Assembly: GCA_036365145.1 (NCBI GenBank)
Contig: JAEOAD010000015.1
Span: 9,541,501-9,605,500, forward strand
Origin: Orientallactaga sibirica
Lineage: Eukaryota; Chordata; Mammalia; Rodentia; Dipodidae
Length of the DNA stretch: 64,000 bases
Direction: 5' to 3'
The notes under the pieces are model-generated. The model saw only the letters and a program-made list of their open reading frames with translations. It was not told the origin of the DNA and searched no databases. Made by a program: the position numbers and the translations under genes. This document shows positions 1 through 11,744 of the stretch, piece after piece. Position 1 is the stretch's first letter. The number at the start of each line of letters is the position of its first letter.

Positions 1-165
1 AAAAATGTAGAATAAAGATATCAAAATAGAGGAGGGAATAGTTGGGAGAAGGAAGGGTTTCAGTGGAAAATGTATGACTGAGGTAGGGGACAAGAGAGAG
101 TGATGGGAGAAGGCTATGATGAAAATGCATTATGTACATATGTAAAAATGTCAATCAAAAGGTTT
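1..165 (+). mobile_element. LINE-1 3' end fragment (rodent Lx-type)
   Basis: The stretch reads like the last part of a rodent L1 3' UTR: 'gatatcaaaatagagg', a purine-rich middle and 'tgtaaaaatgtcaatcaaaa' at the end. It closely parallels the L1 tail at about 7815-7945 ('gacatcaaaatagaag', then 'ggattcagtggagagg'), so the two are copies of one family. The left part is cut by the window edge. A DIP SINE abuts its right end. No coding part is present. Confidence 0.7.
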
Positions 166-426
166 CTTTTCTTTTCTTTTCTTTTAATTTGAGAGAGACA
201 GGAAGAGAGAGATAGACAAACAGACAGAGAATGGGCGCATCAGCTGCTGAGAGGCCTTTGTGAACAAGCTCCAGACACAGACACATGTGCCCCCTGGTGG
301 GCAAGTGTGGCATTGTGCCCTTGCATCACTTTTATGTCTGGCTAAACGTGAGACCTGGAGATTCTAAGGAGCGTTCTTAGGCTTGGCAGGCAGGTGCCCT
401 TAACCGCTAAACCATCTCTCCAGCCT
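166..426 (-). mobile_element. DIP-type (B2-superfamily) SINE
   Basis: Reading the minus strand, the element starts with the tRNA-like head ('ggctggagagatggtttagc'), continues through the body motif 'gccagacataaaagtgatgc' and ends in a CT-rich tail. The flanks carry a likely target duplication, 'caaaaggttt' on the left and 'aaaaaggttt' on the right. Such elements are transcribed by RNA polymerase III and copied by L1 machinery; this is family knowledge. Confidence 0.85.
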
Positions 427-542
427 AATAAAAAGGTTTTTAAAAGCATACCATATGGGCCTATTTCTTGAAAGAAAGGAAAATGTTTAAGATTGTTTGG
501 TCCTGTTTTGTATTAATGAACTAATCAATCACTAAATAGTTT

Positions 543-2065
543 TGTTTTTTAATTTAATTTCAAGGCACTTTTCTTTCAATATGGAGTTTATTTCACATAT
601 ACTATTTTTGTTTCACCACCATTTCCATGCCTGACCACTAGTATTATGTCCTATTATAACAGTCCATATGAACTTAAAACCAAGCAAAGTGTGGAGTCCA
701 GCTTTAAAAACTAAACAGACATTTTAGACAACACATTCTTGGCAATGGAACTTGGACAATACTTATCAAACATAGTAGAGAAAATTCTCACTTTGCATTA
801 TAATAAACATAGCTAGATATTAGCTGTTACAGAAATGAAGACAGAAAATTTCAAACAACTGCTTAAACTGCTTTCTTAAAGAGACTTCCTCCACTGCCAG
901 AGATCTTAAATAGCCACCTCCTGGTCAGTCATTCAGAAGCAATTCTTCTCTAGTTGACACACTTTGCTTTTTGTTTTTTTAAAAAAAGTTTTTTTTATTT
1001 TTATTTTTTTGGAGAGAGACACAGAGAGAGAGTCAGAGAGCGGGGAGGGGGGGGCGCTGGGGAGGAAGACAGAGATGGGCACGCCAGCAGTGTCTCAGCT
1101 GCTGCGAACGAAATCCAGATGTGTGCACCCCCCTTGTGGTAAAATGTGGCATTGCACCCTTGCGTCTCTGCATCTGGCTAAACGTGGGACCTGGAGATTG
1201 GAACCGCTGGAGATTGGAACCAGTGTTCTTAGGCTTAGGAGGCAGGCGCCTTAACCCCTAAGCCATCTCTCCATCCCCACACTTTGTTTTTACTTTGGGC
1301 AGAGATCCACCCCTGTCTATACTTGCTTGCATTTTTACTTTAATGTCTTCAACAGAATGAGATCCTTTGAGAGTTTTAAGAGTTTTTTTTTTTTTTTCCC
1401 CGTTTATTGAGAGCTTCTTGACTCTTTGATCTTGGTTTTGAGTCTTTTCCATCCTGATTTGATTTTTGTGCATTTTTGGCTGGAATATCTCGCATATTTC
1501 TTCACTGGAGCATTTGGTTCAGCTTCCTCAGTATCCAAATCATCATCATTTTCATCAGCTGCAAGTTTTACTTTTTTCCATGGAACCCTGCTACTGCATC
1601 CCGGGACTGACCACTTTCCAGACATTCTTAAGAGTTTGACAACCTCCTCCTCTTCATCTTCTCACTCTGCATCTTCCTCCACAACTACTAAGTGCTGTCC
1701 ACTAATATGCACAGGTCCCAAACCACACTGCCACCTTAAGACCACAGGGGGTGTCATTTCAAAGCCCCCAAGAGAACCGTTGGTGGTACAAACATTTTCA
1801 AAGTTGACAGTGTTACTTTAATTGGACTGCCTTCATAACTCATTGTCTTTGCCTCAACAACATTCAGTTAATCTTTTGCCCCAGCCCCTAAACTGGCCAT
1901 TCTTAATGATAACTGGTGCTCATTTTCATCATTATCCACCTTATCATGATAACCTTTGTTGGTGTTTAGTTCTTAATTGAAAAATAATTCTGAGGCCTCA
2001 AGGGGCTCATGTTTATGTCAAATCTTTCATCGGGGGTAGCAGGCACTTTGGTGTGAAAAGCCTGA
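543..2065 (-). pseudogene. NPM1: Processed pseudogene of nucleophosmin (NPM1), split by a SINE
   Basis: NPM1 is a nucleolar histone and ribosome-assembly chaperone of about 294 residues. On the minus strand nearly the whole mRNA can be followed without introns. A little 5' UTR leads to the start region near 2026. Matches to the N-terminal core include '[14 protein letters not shown]' (about 1960-1900) and '[15 protein letters not shown]'. The shortened acidic tract with 'KVKLAADE' lies at about 1580-1550 and '[13 protein letters not shown]' at about 1350-1310. The C-terminus 'DLWQWRKSL' with its stop is at about 900-870, followed by 3' UTR with a polyadenylation signal (587-592 on the plus strand) and a decayed A-tail at 543-562. 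Premature stops (for example after 'SLGAGAKD') and several frameshifts rule out function. A DIP SINE at 977-1277 separates most of the CDS from its last about 30 codons. Identity rests on residue-by-residue recall of NPM1 and is strong. Confidence 0.95.
977..1277 (-). mobile_element. DIP SINE inserted in the NPM1 pseudogene
   Basis: Young-looking copy: the minus strand reads a tRNA-like head with 'ggcttaggggttaaggcgcc', then a body including 'ccacaagggg' and 'cacatctggatttcgtt', then a GA/CT-rich tail and an oligo-A/T end. An imperfect target duplication flanks it: 'cacactttgctttttgttt' from 958 and 'cacactttgtttttacttt' from 1278. Both halves of the pseudogene resume cleanly on either side, so the SINE came later. 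A short extra 'gctggagattggaacc' is tandemly repeated inside (1186-1222), a feature shared with the copies at 29011 and 31341. Confidence 0.9.
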
Positions 2066-2127
2066 TAGATTCAACTAATTTCTGCTCCTGAGAAAAGACA
2101 CACAAGAAGGAGTCATAGCAGGGCAAG

Positions 2128-2353
2128 GCACATTTAAAAATATTTTATTTATTTATTTATTTATACACAGAGAGAAGAGAGACAGAGAAACAGAGGGAGG
2201 ATGGGCACACCAGGGCCTCTAGCCACTGCAAATGAATTCCAGATGCAGGCACCACCTTGTGCATCTGGATTTCCTTGGGTACTGGGGAATCAAACCTAGG
2301 TTGTTAGTCATTTCAGGTAAGTGTCTTAACCACTGAGCCATCACTGGAGCCCA
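2128..2353 (-). mobile_element. DIP-type SINE, older copy
   Basis: The minus-strand head ('ggctccagtgatggctcagt') and the body motif 'gatgcacaaggtggtgcctg' are recognisable. The tail side is a TTTA-rich stretch at 2140-2165. It is more diverged than the neighbouring copy at 977. Confidence 0.8.
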
Positions 2354-4611
2354 CTAAATAGTATTATGTTCCATATAATGAGCCCAGAATTGCTTTTTAC
2401 GTGGAAATTCTTATATTTGAAACTCAGAAGGCCCACAAAGAATTAGTGACCCTAATTACAATTAAGTATCAATAATAAGACTTGGACTTACACATTTCCT
2501 AATGGTTATTCTTGCCATTCAGAAATAACCCTAAAGCAGTTTTTTTTTCCCCTATGTTCAGTTGCTCTTGGTGCCTCCATTTCACTGATACTTCTCAGTA
2601 GCATCTACCTGTGGCGCTCACTCAATAAAGAAAGATTGGACAGCAGAGAGGAGCTGGACATTCCTAATCTTCTACTTACTGGGTGCCTGCTCATATTTCA
2701 TGGATGACTAGACAGTAGTGCATAGAAAATCAAAATGCATCAATCCCAATGTAGAGCAACCCCTTGTGTTCTTCCAGCTTGGAGTATGCTTCTCAGTGGA
2801 GGGTCAAGGTTGATTCCCATAGTAAGACCCAGACTACTCCTTTTTTGGTGTTCACACTATTCACAGCTGCTGTTGACATCCTGTGGTGTCTGCTCCAGAG
2901 GTCAGGCTACAACTTTCGATTCACACCATTTGATTAAAAAATCAGAGATGCGTTGCCCTTGGAAATAGGCTGCAGTAAAAATAGATCAAACTACCCAGTG
3001 TCTCCAGGAACACCAGGGTTATTGTCTCTTTATCCAATTTCTTTAGATTTGTAAAGGCAGGATGGGCTCCAAGACTCTGAAGAAATTGTACAGCTAAGAA
3101 GAGATTTAATAATATAAACTTTTCTTCCGTACAATAACGGTGACTAGCAAAAACCTGAACTCACAAAGCATTTAGGGTTGTGACATCCTGGGGAAAAGCA
3201 AGAAGTTGGGACTCATATTTATCTTTCCATAATTAGACTTTGCTCTGGCTGTCACAAGGAACACAGCAGAGTTCTGAGACACCACCGGCATTCAAATATT
3301 GGAGTAATTCTTAAAAAAAAAAAAAAAAAAGGCAGATTCCATTTTCAAGCAAGCTGATCAGTTTAGAGAAATATCCCCCAAAGAAGACATGTCATTCAAA
3401 GTGTTATTTAAACTCAATGGTTTCTCTGGAGTTACTTCTACCTCTCAGGCAAACCCATCTACTTGAAAGAGACACCGGCTGCACATTAAATATCTCCAAA
3501 GACCTTTTTGGAGAGAGAGATTAATGTGAGTGGTCATTAAAAGCTGTGTCAGGGTCTCGTAAACACAGGCACCGTGTGGAGTTTGCTGAGCCATCCATCA
3601 ATCAGAAACAGTCCTTGTGGGCCTCTGCAAAGGCAGTGGGAGCCACTGAAGGTCCTTGACCAGGTGACAGGCATATGGAAAAGGCTGTCTGTCTTATGGA
3701 GGTGGTGATTTGACAGCTGGAGGGGAAATCCTGTCAATAGGCAGAGAAATGGGTGAACCTTCTAATGTCCCTACCTGTGTAAGTGACTGTGGACATGAAA
3801 TGATTATGGGAAACCTTAAGATAAGAGTGACAGGACCAATGTTAAATGAAGTATAGAATCTTGAACAAGTAAGTTTGGAATCTAAACAACCGTATTGTGG
3901 TAATGAGGGAGACAGAACAAGCCACTGATACCTGCAGTAGCCAATGGCGGGAGATGATAGAAAGGTTTGGAAAAGTGTAATACGCTGAAGAGCAAGGAGG
4001 CTGTAGATATCTGGAGAATGTGTTCCAGCTAATTCACACTGAGGCCACATTGTGACTCTCTCATTTCACCCCCATCTCCCACCATTGAATTCCTCTCACC
4101 TTAGTAACCAGTGGTTTCAAAGCAGCTTCAGCAAACCTTATTCTAATTTTTGGCAGCAGAATTCGGCACTGAATCTCAGGCAGGGCAGAGTTGTGTACAA
4201 AGCCATCTCTATCTGCATACCCCAGGCACTCCCAAGAGAGGAGAAGCACACAGTGTTTGGAATTGTTAACATGCTAAGGGAAAACTCATCTATCAAGACC
4301 ACAGAAAGCATTGTGTATCTGTGAAGGCACCAGAAATTAGCAGCTGCTGAGAATTCCATCCCAGATACATAGCAAAGGCAGAGATTTAGGAAAAAAACAA
4401 AAACAAAAAACAAATCCAGGAGGCAAAGAGCAAACTTGAACCTTTAGAATGAAACCTGTTTCATTTAATGTTGGACACAGCACGTTGTAAAGGTGGTCTG
4501 GTTAGTTTTGTGTTACTACTAAGATGTATTTGATCCTTTGCACCATGTGACATTATCTCTCCTTTATGTCCATTTGCTCTGTCTATTATCAAACCTTTGC
4601 TTTTGTTTAAA
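2354..4611. other. No gene recognised; includes a possible ancient repeat
   Basis: No gene is supported. Open frames here (for example 2735-2968 plus, 3694-4050 minus) lack recognisable domains and look like chance. A poly(A) run lies at 3314-3331. The part 3605-3990 ('gccactgaaggtccttgacc', later 'ggcgggagatgatag') resembles an old dispersed mammalian repeat that I cannot assign to a family. Confidence 0.5.
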
Positions 4612-4800
4612 CTAACAAATATTTGTTGAGTGATTTGTGGTGCATAGTGCTCTGCTAGATGCCAGCTGGTGCTGGGGAAGAAGTCGAAAATGGAAGAACA
4701 TGTGAAGCAGGAAGCATGTAGCTGGGGAGAAAAACATTAACTGCAAGTGCTAACAAGTCCTTGGTGTCAGAGTTTGGAAGAAATCTTTTCTTAAAAGCCA
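4612..4800 (-). mobile_element. L2 LINE 3' end remnant
   Basis: The plus strand reads 'aacaaatatttgttgagtga' and then a 'tgctctgctagatgccag' segment. This corresponds to the reverse complement of the L2 3' end, whose sense strand closes with 'ctcaataaatatttgttg'. Divergence is high, as expected for L2. Confidence 0.55.
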
Positions 4801-5024
4801 GCAAAGCAATGAAATAGAGAATAGAGAAACAAGTGATGGTCAGAGGGCAGGAGAACAAGAGAAGCACCACTGGAAAATACTGTAGAATCCAATCCATATT
4901 CTTCAAAGACCCTCAGAGCTTAACAGATGGTTCTTAAGCCATGCAGAAGCAAAGCACCCTTAGTGGTAGAAACGTATGCACTGAGTTGTATAAGGCTGCC
5001 TGCATTACTTCAAACATGGCCTTC

Positions 5025-5810
5025 GTAAGGCCTCCAGGAGTCTCTATCTTCCCAAATGCTCAGACCAGAGATGAATTACACTTTTTCTGTCACCCATAAC
5101 AGCATTCTTCCACCCTCTTACCCAGACACTTTTTCATCTTTGCCATGACACTTTTTCATTTTCTGATAAGTGGAAATATCATGAGTCTCCATCCATTCCA
5201 AGTGCTACCTGATCTCACTCAGAAACAGAATAACTCCCTTTCATTGTCCTTCAAAAGTAGACATTTCACGTGAGCCGCCTGTATATATCCATGGTTTCAC
5301 AGTGCAAACTTCCTTGGCAGGCCCTGGGGAAGGAAGAAGCAGAGGAAAGAAACAAGACGAAGAAAGGCTACTTAGGAGGAAGCCAGACCCGTGTTAAATC
5401 ACACAATACCTGCCTTTGCAATATGTCATTTCTGAATTGTTTACACATATTAGAAAAGGACAGATTTTCCTGGTATTATTATTTCATCATAACCCTGATG
5501 ATAGAAACCTGGAAAATGAAACATGAATAGTTCAATGACTCACTGTGTTTTCTGACTCTTGAAAACCCATTTTGCTTCAGGAAGGCAGGGCTTACTCCCT
5601 TCTCTGAACTATCTTGTAAGCACTTCTACTAGTATTCTTATCAGTGTAATGCAATTACTTTTCTGGGACAGTGTTTCAAGGACAGACAACCACATCTAAA
5701 TCACCTCTCTATTGCTAGTGCCTAGTGCAATATATGGTATGGAGTAGACACCCTTTAGGTACTTTTGTAGGCACCCAATGAAAGAGCAAATAAATGAACC
5801 TGACAAGTGG
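5025..5810 (+). mobile_element. L2 LINE 3' region, old and fragmented
   Basis: The early part, 'ggcctccaggagtctctatc' followed by 'aaatgctcagaccagag', resembles the L2 3' coding end. The closing part has 'gggacagtgtttcaaggaca', 'tgcctagtgcaatatatgg' and 'gagcaaataaatgaa', matching the L2 3' UTR pattern of summary words ('gggcagggactgtgtct', 'cctagcacagtgcctggcac', 'caataaat'). The middle, 5200-5590, is not clearly alignable and may be an insertion. Confidence 0.5.
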
Positions 5811-5949
5811 GTAATGTCCTAGTTTAATAGGTCACCAATGGCTACTTTGGAGACTCAACAACATGTGCTATTGTATTGCTCTCTGCCAAAGAACTCATCT
5901 GTGTGCTTCACAATTATTTCTAAATGGTGTAAGAGGCATGATGTGAGCC

Positions 5950-6100
5950 TCACAGCGTGCCAGATTGTGGGCCATTAGCTCATTTAATACTCACAACAAC
6001 CCTGTAGATGCTATCATTATCTTCATTTTATAGAGGAGGGAACAGACGCTAAGAGAAAGACTGTAGCTCGCTCAAGGTTATTTCATGAGACTGATTTTGA
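5950..6100 (-). mobile_element. MIR SINE
   Basis: The plus strand reads 'agctcatttaatactcacaa' followed by 'aaccctgtagatgctatcat' and 'cattttatagaggaggga'. This is the reverse complement of the MIR core and tail. MIRs are ancient tRNA-derived SINEs shared by all mammals. Confidence 0.8.
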
Positions 6101-6109
6101 ACACCAAGA

Positions 6110-6730
6110 GCCACCTCCCTCTAAAAGCTTGTGCTGAAAACTGCTATGATATATGCACCTCTGGGGGAAGTAGAAAATACTGGGTTCATTGTTCCAGCAT
6201 GAATAGTTTTATAGATGGATTTTATACGGTATGAATTAAAGAAATCAGCCTGAAGGTCACCACCCCAGATTATAGTTCAATGTCTCCCATTGACTTACTA
6301 GGTGACCAAATAAATTCTTTACTTTTGGGATTTCAAGTTTATTGCTTACAAAGAGTAGATCCTAATTTCTGAAATCTCTTTCTCAACTGTGATATTATAA
6401 CTAATAAACCATGTATTTGAACACAATTACCCCTTGCCAACATTTACACATCAGCCATATCTTCCATCAGTATTCTTTGAAAATACAGACATGTTTTTCA
6501 GTTTTAAAAAAGAAGACCACAGTAAAAACTTTAGGCTAAGTGGAGTATGAAAATGAACAGGAAAGGATTGTTAACTGAGTTTGACGTTGGAGGTGACATT
6601 GCTAATTCTACTGTCTCTTCTGTCTTTATGAAATGAACAGAATGACAGAATATCTGTCAAGGAGTGGCAGAATTCCCTGTCTTATCACAGATCTGTGCAA
6701 ATTTAAAAGCTATGCAGAAGGTCACTGAAA
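6110..6730. other. Unassigned non-coding stretch
   Basis: I see no gene, RNA gene or recognisable repeat. The base composition is AT-biased and frames are broken by frequent stops. Confidence 0.5.
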
Positions 6731-6734
6731 AAGA

Positions 6735-7960
6735 GGGAAAAGGAAGGATAATGTATGCCAGGCAATAATTGGAGTCCAAAAGAAGTTTTAGTAGGTGTCT
6801 ATGATGCAAAAAGAGGAACTAGAAAAGTTGAAATTAAAGCTCACTGTGCTGGGCAGGCGCAGAAAGTATGTGGATGCCCTGCGGTGCATCGTTATCATGC
6901 ATGAGTTATTCTACCTGGCACAAACACACCTTGGTTTAAAAGGGACAATAGCCTAGAAACCATAGATTATTATTAGAAAATTTTCAGTGCCAGGAATGGG
7001 ATACCTTCCAGTTAGTTATTGACCAAAGAGGTCCCTGATGTCCCCAAAACATTTCAGGCCATTGCCAAGGCTTTCGGTTGTCCACCAGAACTAGATGGTA
7101 AGACCCTTTTCCTAAAGGTTCCACATGTTTGGGCTGCAGGTCACTGAAAAATCAAGCTGGAGCTGAGCTGGAAACTTCTTCCCTGTTGACCAGCAGACCT
7201 ATGCAGCTTCTTGGGGGAGAGAAGTTATCAAGAGTGTTAATTAGCAGTGGACACTGCAAGCTTTGTGGCTGACCAGCCAGCCACAATGTGCTAACTGGTG
7301 TAATGGTCTCTTATGGAGAAAACCAACTTCTCTCTGATTGGCCCACTCCATGGGAGGGAATTCCTACCTGGTAACGAATACCTAATGAAAAGCCTATGGC
7401 TTGGGAGGTCATAATCCTATGTGGGAAACTACTACTGTTATTGGGCCAAATGGACACATCATGCCCACAATACTGCCATGTAAATACTTTCACTTTTGCC
7501 CATATATTAATGTTACTTTCATTTTTTGTTACAGAAAAAATAAACTTTTCTTTTCAGCTATCAGTGAATACTGGGGTGACCCAAAAACTCACCAAAGTGC
7601 TAAGAAGGGACAGTGACGTGTTCAGCACTAAGTGACCCATCTCTATCACGCCTTTTAAGGCTCAGGGACCATTGCAGATGTAATTGAATGCATTGGAAAG
7701 AATGTAGGAGCCAAAGGAATGGGCAGATTACAATTCTGTCTTCCAGACACAAAGTAGCCTTGATATTCATGACCTCACAGTGGCTGATACTACCTATATA
7801 AGACCTGGAAAATGATGACATCAAAATAGAAGAGGAACTAGTTGGAAAGAAAAAGGGATTCAGTGGAGAGGATATTTGGGAAGGAGAAAAGAGAGGGTGG
7901 TATATTGTTTATATTTATGGAAGTTGTTCATAAAAATTTTTCTGGAAAAGTAGAATAAGT
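6735..7960 (+). mobile_element. Old rodent LINE-1 3' UTR (Lx-type), 5' truncated
   Basis: The segment contains blocks typical of the long 3' UTR of older rodent L1s: 'gtctatgatgcaaaaagagg', 'ggcagaaagtatgtgg'-like words, 'catgcccacaatactgccat' and 'gaccatttgcag'-like text. It ends with 'ggctgatactacctatataa', 'gatgacatcaaaatagaag' and 'cataaaaattttt'. That last block is shared with the fragments at 1-165 and 10233-10443. No ORF2 part is evident, so this is a truncated 3' piece. Short frames inside it (for example 7396-7635 plus) are not genes. Confidence 0.7.
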
Positions 7961-7964
7961 GGGA

Positions 7965-9065
7965 ATATAAAATGGGTCTGGCTTGTAGGAGGCAGTTTTC
8001 TATTGCTAATGCACACACATGCTCACTGCTTGTACACATACTCACAGGCAGGCATGCTCTCCTGAAAGCAAGAAAAATCTTCCCTCCTCAAACAAATACA
8101 CAAGAATAAAAAGAATAACTTAAAATATGATTCAACTGTTCCCTTTGGTTTATATGAATTTGGTAGTATACTGGTGATGGGCACAGACATTTACTTATGA
8201 AGCTCACCTGATTGGTTACCATCAAACCTTCTTTGTGCAAAGGATCTGTCAAGCTGGACTGGGAAAAATTCCATGGAAGTATAAATTACATCCTGGTCTA
8301 TAAGAGTTCCTGATATCATATAGGTAAAAAATAAAATCAAAGCATGATAGAAACCAGAACAGATAGCATAAAGCCACTATGTAATATTTCAGGATGGAAC
8401 ACTGGACCTCACACTAAGAAAATGTTCAAAGAAGTGCTAAGTGCAATTGAAATGCACCAGAAACACATACAGTACCAACATCCAGCACTGAAAATCAAAA
8501 GGCAAACAAGCCCAGAAAGCTTTCACAGGGAAGGTGAGCTCATATTGGGTTTTAACAATAAGCAAAGTCATAGGTCAGGGGATCTTAAACATATATAAAC
8601 AAATATTTTCTAGGATTTATGGTGTTTTTAGAACTATGGTCAATAAAAATAGACAATTTCACATGTCATTTGACATCTGAATTGTATCTGAGTTGGGGAA
8701 GTTTAAGTATAAAATACTACATGCATGCTGACTTGACGGTGAGTATTGGGTGGCAAAATGCACAGGCAGATGTACAAGTCCACAATTTTGAAACAAATTC
8801 TTTGTTGATTCTCAACAAACAGTTGCTGCTGACGGAAGGTATGAATTAGTGGTTTTTCAGATGCAGTGCTGGAGAGAGGTAATGCCATAGAAGCTAGAGT
8901 AACTCTCTGCATGTCTCTGCCCATGTGTGGTTGCCCATTGGAGGACTTCAGAGCCTTCAGAATTAACCACAGCACTGATTCAGTCAGAACTGCAGAAGCC
9001 AGGGGCTCCCACCCCAGGCCCCTTCTCAAAACCCCCCAGATCAACCCTTTATTAACAAGTCTCAT
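7965..9065. other. Unassigned non-coding stretch
   Basis: No gene or clear repeat is recognised. Open frames at 8344-8598 (plus) and 8703-9065 (minus) have no recognisable motif and no splice or start context that would support them. Confidence 0.45.
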
Positions 9066-9069
9066 TTCT

Positions 9070-9265
9070 CACAATTTTCAGCTAGGCAAAATCATTAAGC
9101 CTCTCATATTGATTCAGAAGTGGACTCCAAAATATTCCCTTTATTCTATCCACATCAGTTACTGAATTTGTGAAATGGGAATAACAGAGCTGTTGGAAGG
9201 AACAATTATTAAAAGTGATTATGAAGAACTTTGCAATATAAAGTGCTTGTTAAAATTGAGAAGTG
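9070..9265 (+). mobile_element. MIR SINE
   Basis: The stretch 'gctaggcaaaatcattaagc' followed by 'gaatttgtgaaatgggaata', 'gttggaaggaacaattatt' and 'caatataaagtgcttg' follows the MIR core and 3' part ('tgggcaagtcacttaac', 'tgtgaaatggggataata', 'taaagtgctt'). Confidence 0.7.
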
Positions 9266-9269
9266 CTCA

Positions 9270-10010
9270 ATATACCCTCCCTAATTCCCCCCAGAATATA
9301 AAACCCCCATTTGTAGAAATATCACAGGCTTGCCAAGACAGCAAGTATTTTGAAGTGTATGCTTCACCATTTAAATCTGTCATCTTGCAAAGTAGCTCAT
9401 TATTTCAGAAATATGAGCATTTTAAAGGTGCTACTGCAGTTCTCAATCACAAGTTTTCACTGGTTCTATTTAAAATAAGCCACCTTGAAATGGGTCTCCA
9501 AATTCACATCTCTACACATCATCTTAAGCAGCAGTAATATGTGTGCATGTTGTGTGCACTTTTAATGTGATGTCCATGTGATATCTCTTTTAATTATCCT
9601 TATTAGAATGATCTTTCCCCTTTAGAATTCCCATTCTGTTGAACAATAAGTGGAAGAATTCATTTTCTCTTATACACTTCATTGGCATGAGCTTTGGTGA
9701 GAAGTTAACCTAGCTAATTTGTTTGCTTTGCATAATTATTATAATCACCCACTAAGTACTACTGCTGAGTAAGTACTAATGTCCTACAAGAAAATCTCAG
9801 GCAGTTTTTATGAGGTCTTTCCTTTAGTCCAAGTAAGCCTTTTATTTATTTTTTTCCATTCTTTATAATCGCAGGGACACAGAGAAAGAGAGAAGTAGAT
9901 CCAGTTAGAAATGTGAAACTCATGTAAATGAGCTCAAAATTCCCCATGAGAGGTAGAAGCACTGAGATGGCTATATAACAGTCTAGACACAGGACAGAAG
10001 GTGACACAAA
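9270..10010. other. Unassigned non-coding stretch
   Basis: Nothing recognisable. The frame at 9175-9537 starts inside the MIR above and is therefore unlikely to be a gene. Confidence 0.45.
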
Positions 10011-10014
10011 TTCA

Positions 10015-10232
10015 TGGTTAAGTGTTTGGACTATGAACAGGAGGACATGTATTCTAAAATGCACTGCATAGTCTTGGGCACCTCAGTTGTTATCTTTGAA
10101 GCCCAGTCTCCTTCTCTGTACAATGGAAGTAAAGACAATTCAAATCCAACTTTGTGTTATGAGTGCCAAATGAGATAGTAGATATAGAGGACTTGGCAAA
10201 GTGTTTGAACATATAAGAATTTAGCTGGTGCA
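10015..10232 (+). mobile_element. MIR SINE, with an L1 inserted in its tail
   Basis: MIR order is visible: 'ttaagtgtttggactatgaa', 'cttgggcacctcagttgtta', 'ctctgtacaatggaagtaaa', 'caaatgagatagtagatat' and 'acttggcaaagtg'. Its right end carries the target site of the L1 at 10233. Confidence 0.8.
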
Positions 10233-10443
10233 TGCAGTGCCTAGCAATACCATTGCAAGACCCTCAAAATAGAAGAAAAAGATGATGACATCAAATTAAG
10301 AGAAAGACTAGTGGAGAGAGTGAGAGGATATGATGGAGATTGGTGTTCTCTAAAGTGGAATGGGGGAGGGAGGGAAATATCATATGTTTTTTGTATGTAA
10401 ATATAGAAGGTGTCAATAAAAAAAATCAATAATTAAAAAAAAA
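10233..10443 (+). mobile_element. Short 5'-truncated L1 with perfect 18-bp target duplication
   Basis: About 210 bp of the rodent L1 3' end ('gatgatgacatcaaattaag', 'gaggatatgatggagattgg') ends in 'gtcaataaaaaaaatcaa' and an A-rich tail. The flanking duplication 'aagaatttagctggtgca' at 10215-10232 and 10444-10461 is identical on both sides. This is the classical product of target-primed reverse transcription. Confidence 0.9.
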
Positions 10444-10658
10444 AAGAATTTAGCTGGTGCAATTGGGAGTGGACTCTTGGAGGCAAGCACCAGGGTCCAT
10501 TTTCAGGAGGAAACCACAAGAGGTCTGTTGAGCCACAGCCACCCACCTGCACCAAACTCTTCTCTCCTGGGAAGGCAGTGGGAGGAGGGACAACTGTTCA
10601 ACATTCAGAAGACTCAAGTTTTTCAAGTCTGCTGCATGCATCCCCTTCTTAGTATAAC

Positions 10659-10661
<3 letters not shown>

Positions 10662-10709
<48 letters not shown>
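10662..10709. repeat. (CA)n microsatellite
   Basis: Uninterrupted CA dinucleotide run of about 24 units, at the tail side of a diverged minus-strand SINE. Confidence 0.97.
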
Positions 10710-10712
<3 letters not shown>

Positions 10713-10935
10713 ATTTGAGTTGCATTATGCTGACTTAAAATAATTCAATTTGTTTGTGTGTCTATGTGTGTACATATGTGACCATGCACAGGTGTCAAGG
10801 GCCTCTTGCTACTACAGTGAACACCAGATGAGTCTCTTTTTTCACCAGGCTTGCATGAGTGGCATGGAAATTGAACCCAAGCTGCCAGACTTTGCAATCA
10901 AGTTCCGTTAACCACTATGCCATTTTCACAGCCCC
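10710..10935 (-). mobile_element. Diverged B2-superfamily SINE
   Basis: The right end reads 'ttaaccactatgccattttc' before 'acagcccc', which is the reversed tRNA-like head. Upstream 'ggcatggaaattgaacccaa' matches the reversed box-B side ('gggttcaattccc'). Confidence 0.7.
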
Positions 10936-11039
10936 TTATCTAAATGTACAACAGAGAAAATGGTAACCACAGGTTTCTTTTGGGACCTGATAGAGAGAAT
11001 GCAAGTGAAAGTGATATATGAGTTAGGAGCCAGATAGCT

Positions 11040-11611
11040 TTTTTACTAGTGGGTAGTTAGCTAGTGACTGGACCACAGAAACATGGACGCCAGCTTGGGC
11101 GCCCTGGCAAGGTTAAAATCCACGACCGATCCAGAATCTTCCAAGATGGCTGCAAACAGAACTCCTGGGCAGTGCTTCCTGCTTCTTTCTTAGCTTAGCA
11201 CACCTATGTGCTGGAGCTTCCTGAGTCAGTCTCTCGAACCCACCAATCAAGTTACACACCTGAGTTTGGTAACGAGGTTCATCCTGACTGGATGTTTGAC
11301 CCATTTAAAAAAAAAAAAAAAAATCTCTCCTCTCCTTGCCTTTTTGCCTCTTGGCCCTTGGTTCTCTTTGACCCCTGATTCTCTTGGCCTTTGGCCCCTT
11401 TGGTAAGCTCTTGTGACGGAGAGCTCCTTGGTGTTCCCTTCCCAGCATAGCTGGGATTTCTTTTTGCCTGGGTGTTTTGTTGCTTGGTTTTGGGATGCTT
11501 TCCTGCTTTGCTTTGAATACGATTTCATTTTAAGCTGTGAGCTCTTCTTACTCTCTCTTAATCCTCTCTGACCCCATATGGGGGGTTCTTTAGCTCTGGC
11601 TCTCCTGCTTA

Positions 11612-11642
<31 letters not shown>

Positions 11643-11649
11643 TCACCCC

Positions 11650-11744
<95 letters not shown>

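Noticed and set aside
166..426. tRNA-like SINE heads as functional tRNA genes
   Set aside because: They lack a foldable cloverleaf with an anticodon arm and belong to full SINE bodies with tails.
10477..10743. Frames reading poly-Thr/His or poly-Val/Cys
   Set aside because: They run through the (CA)n microsatellite and are artefacts.
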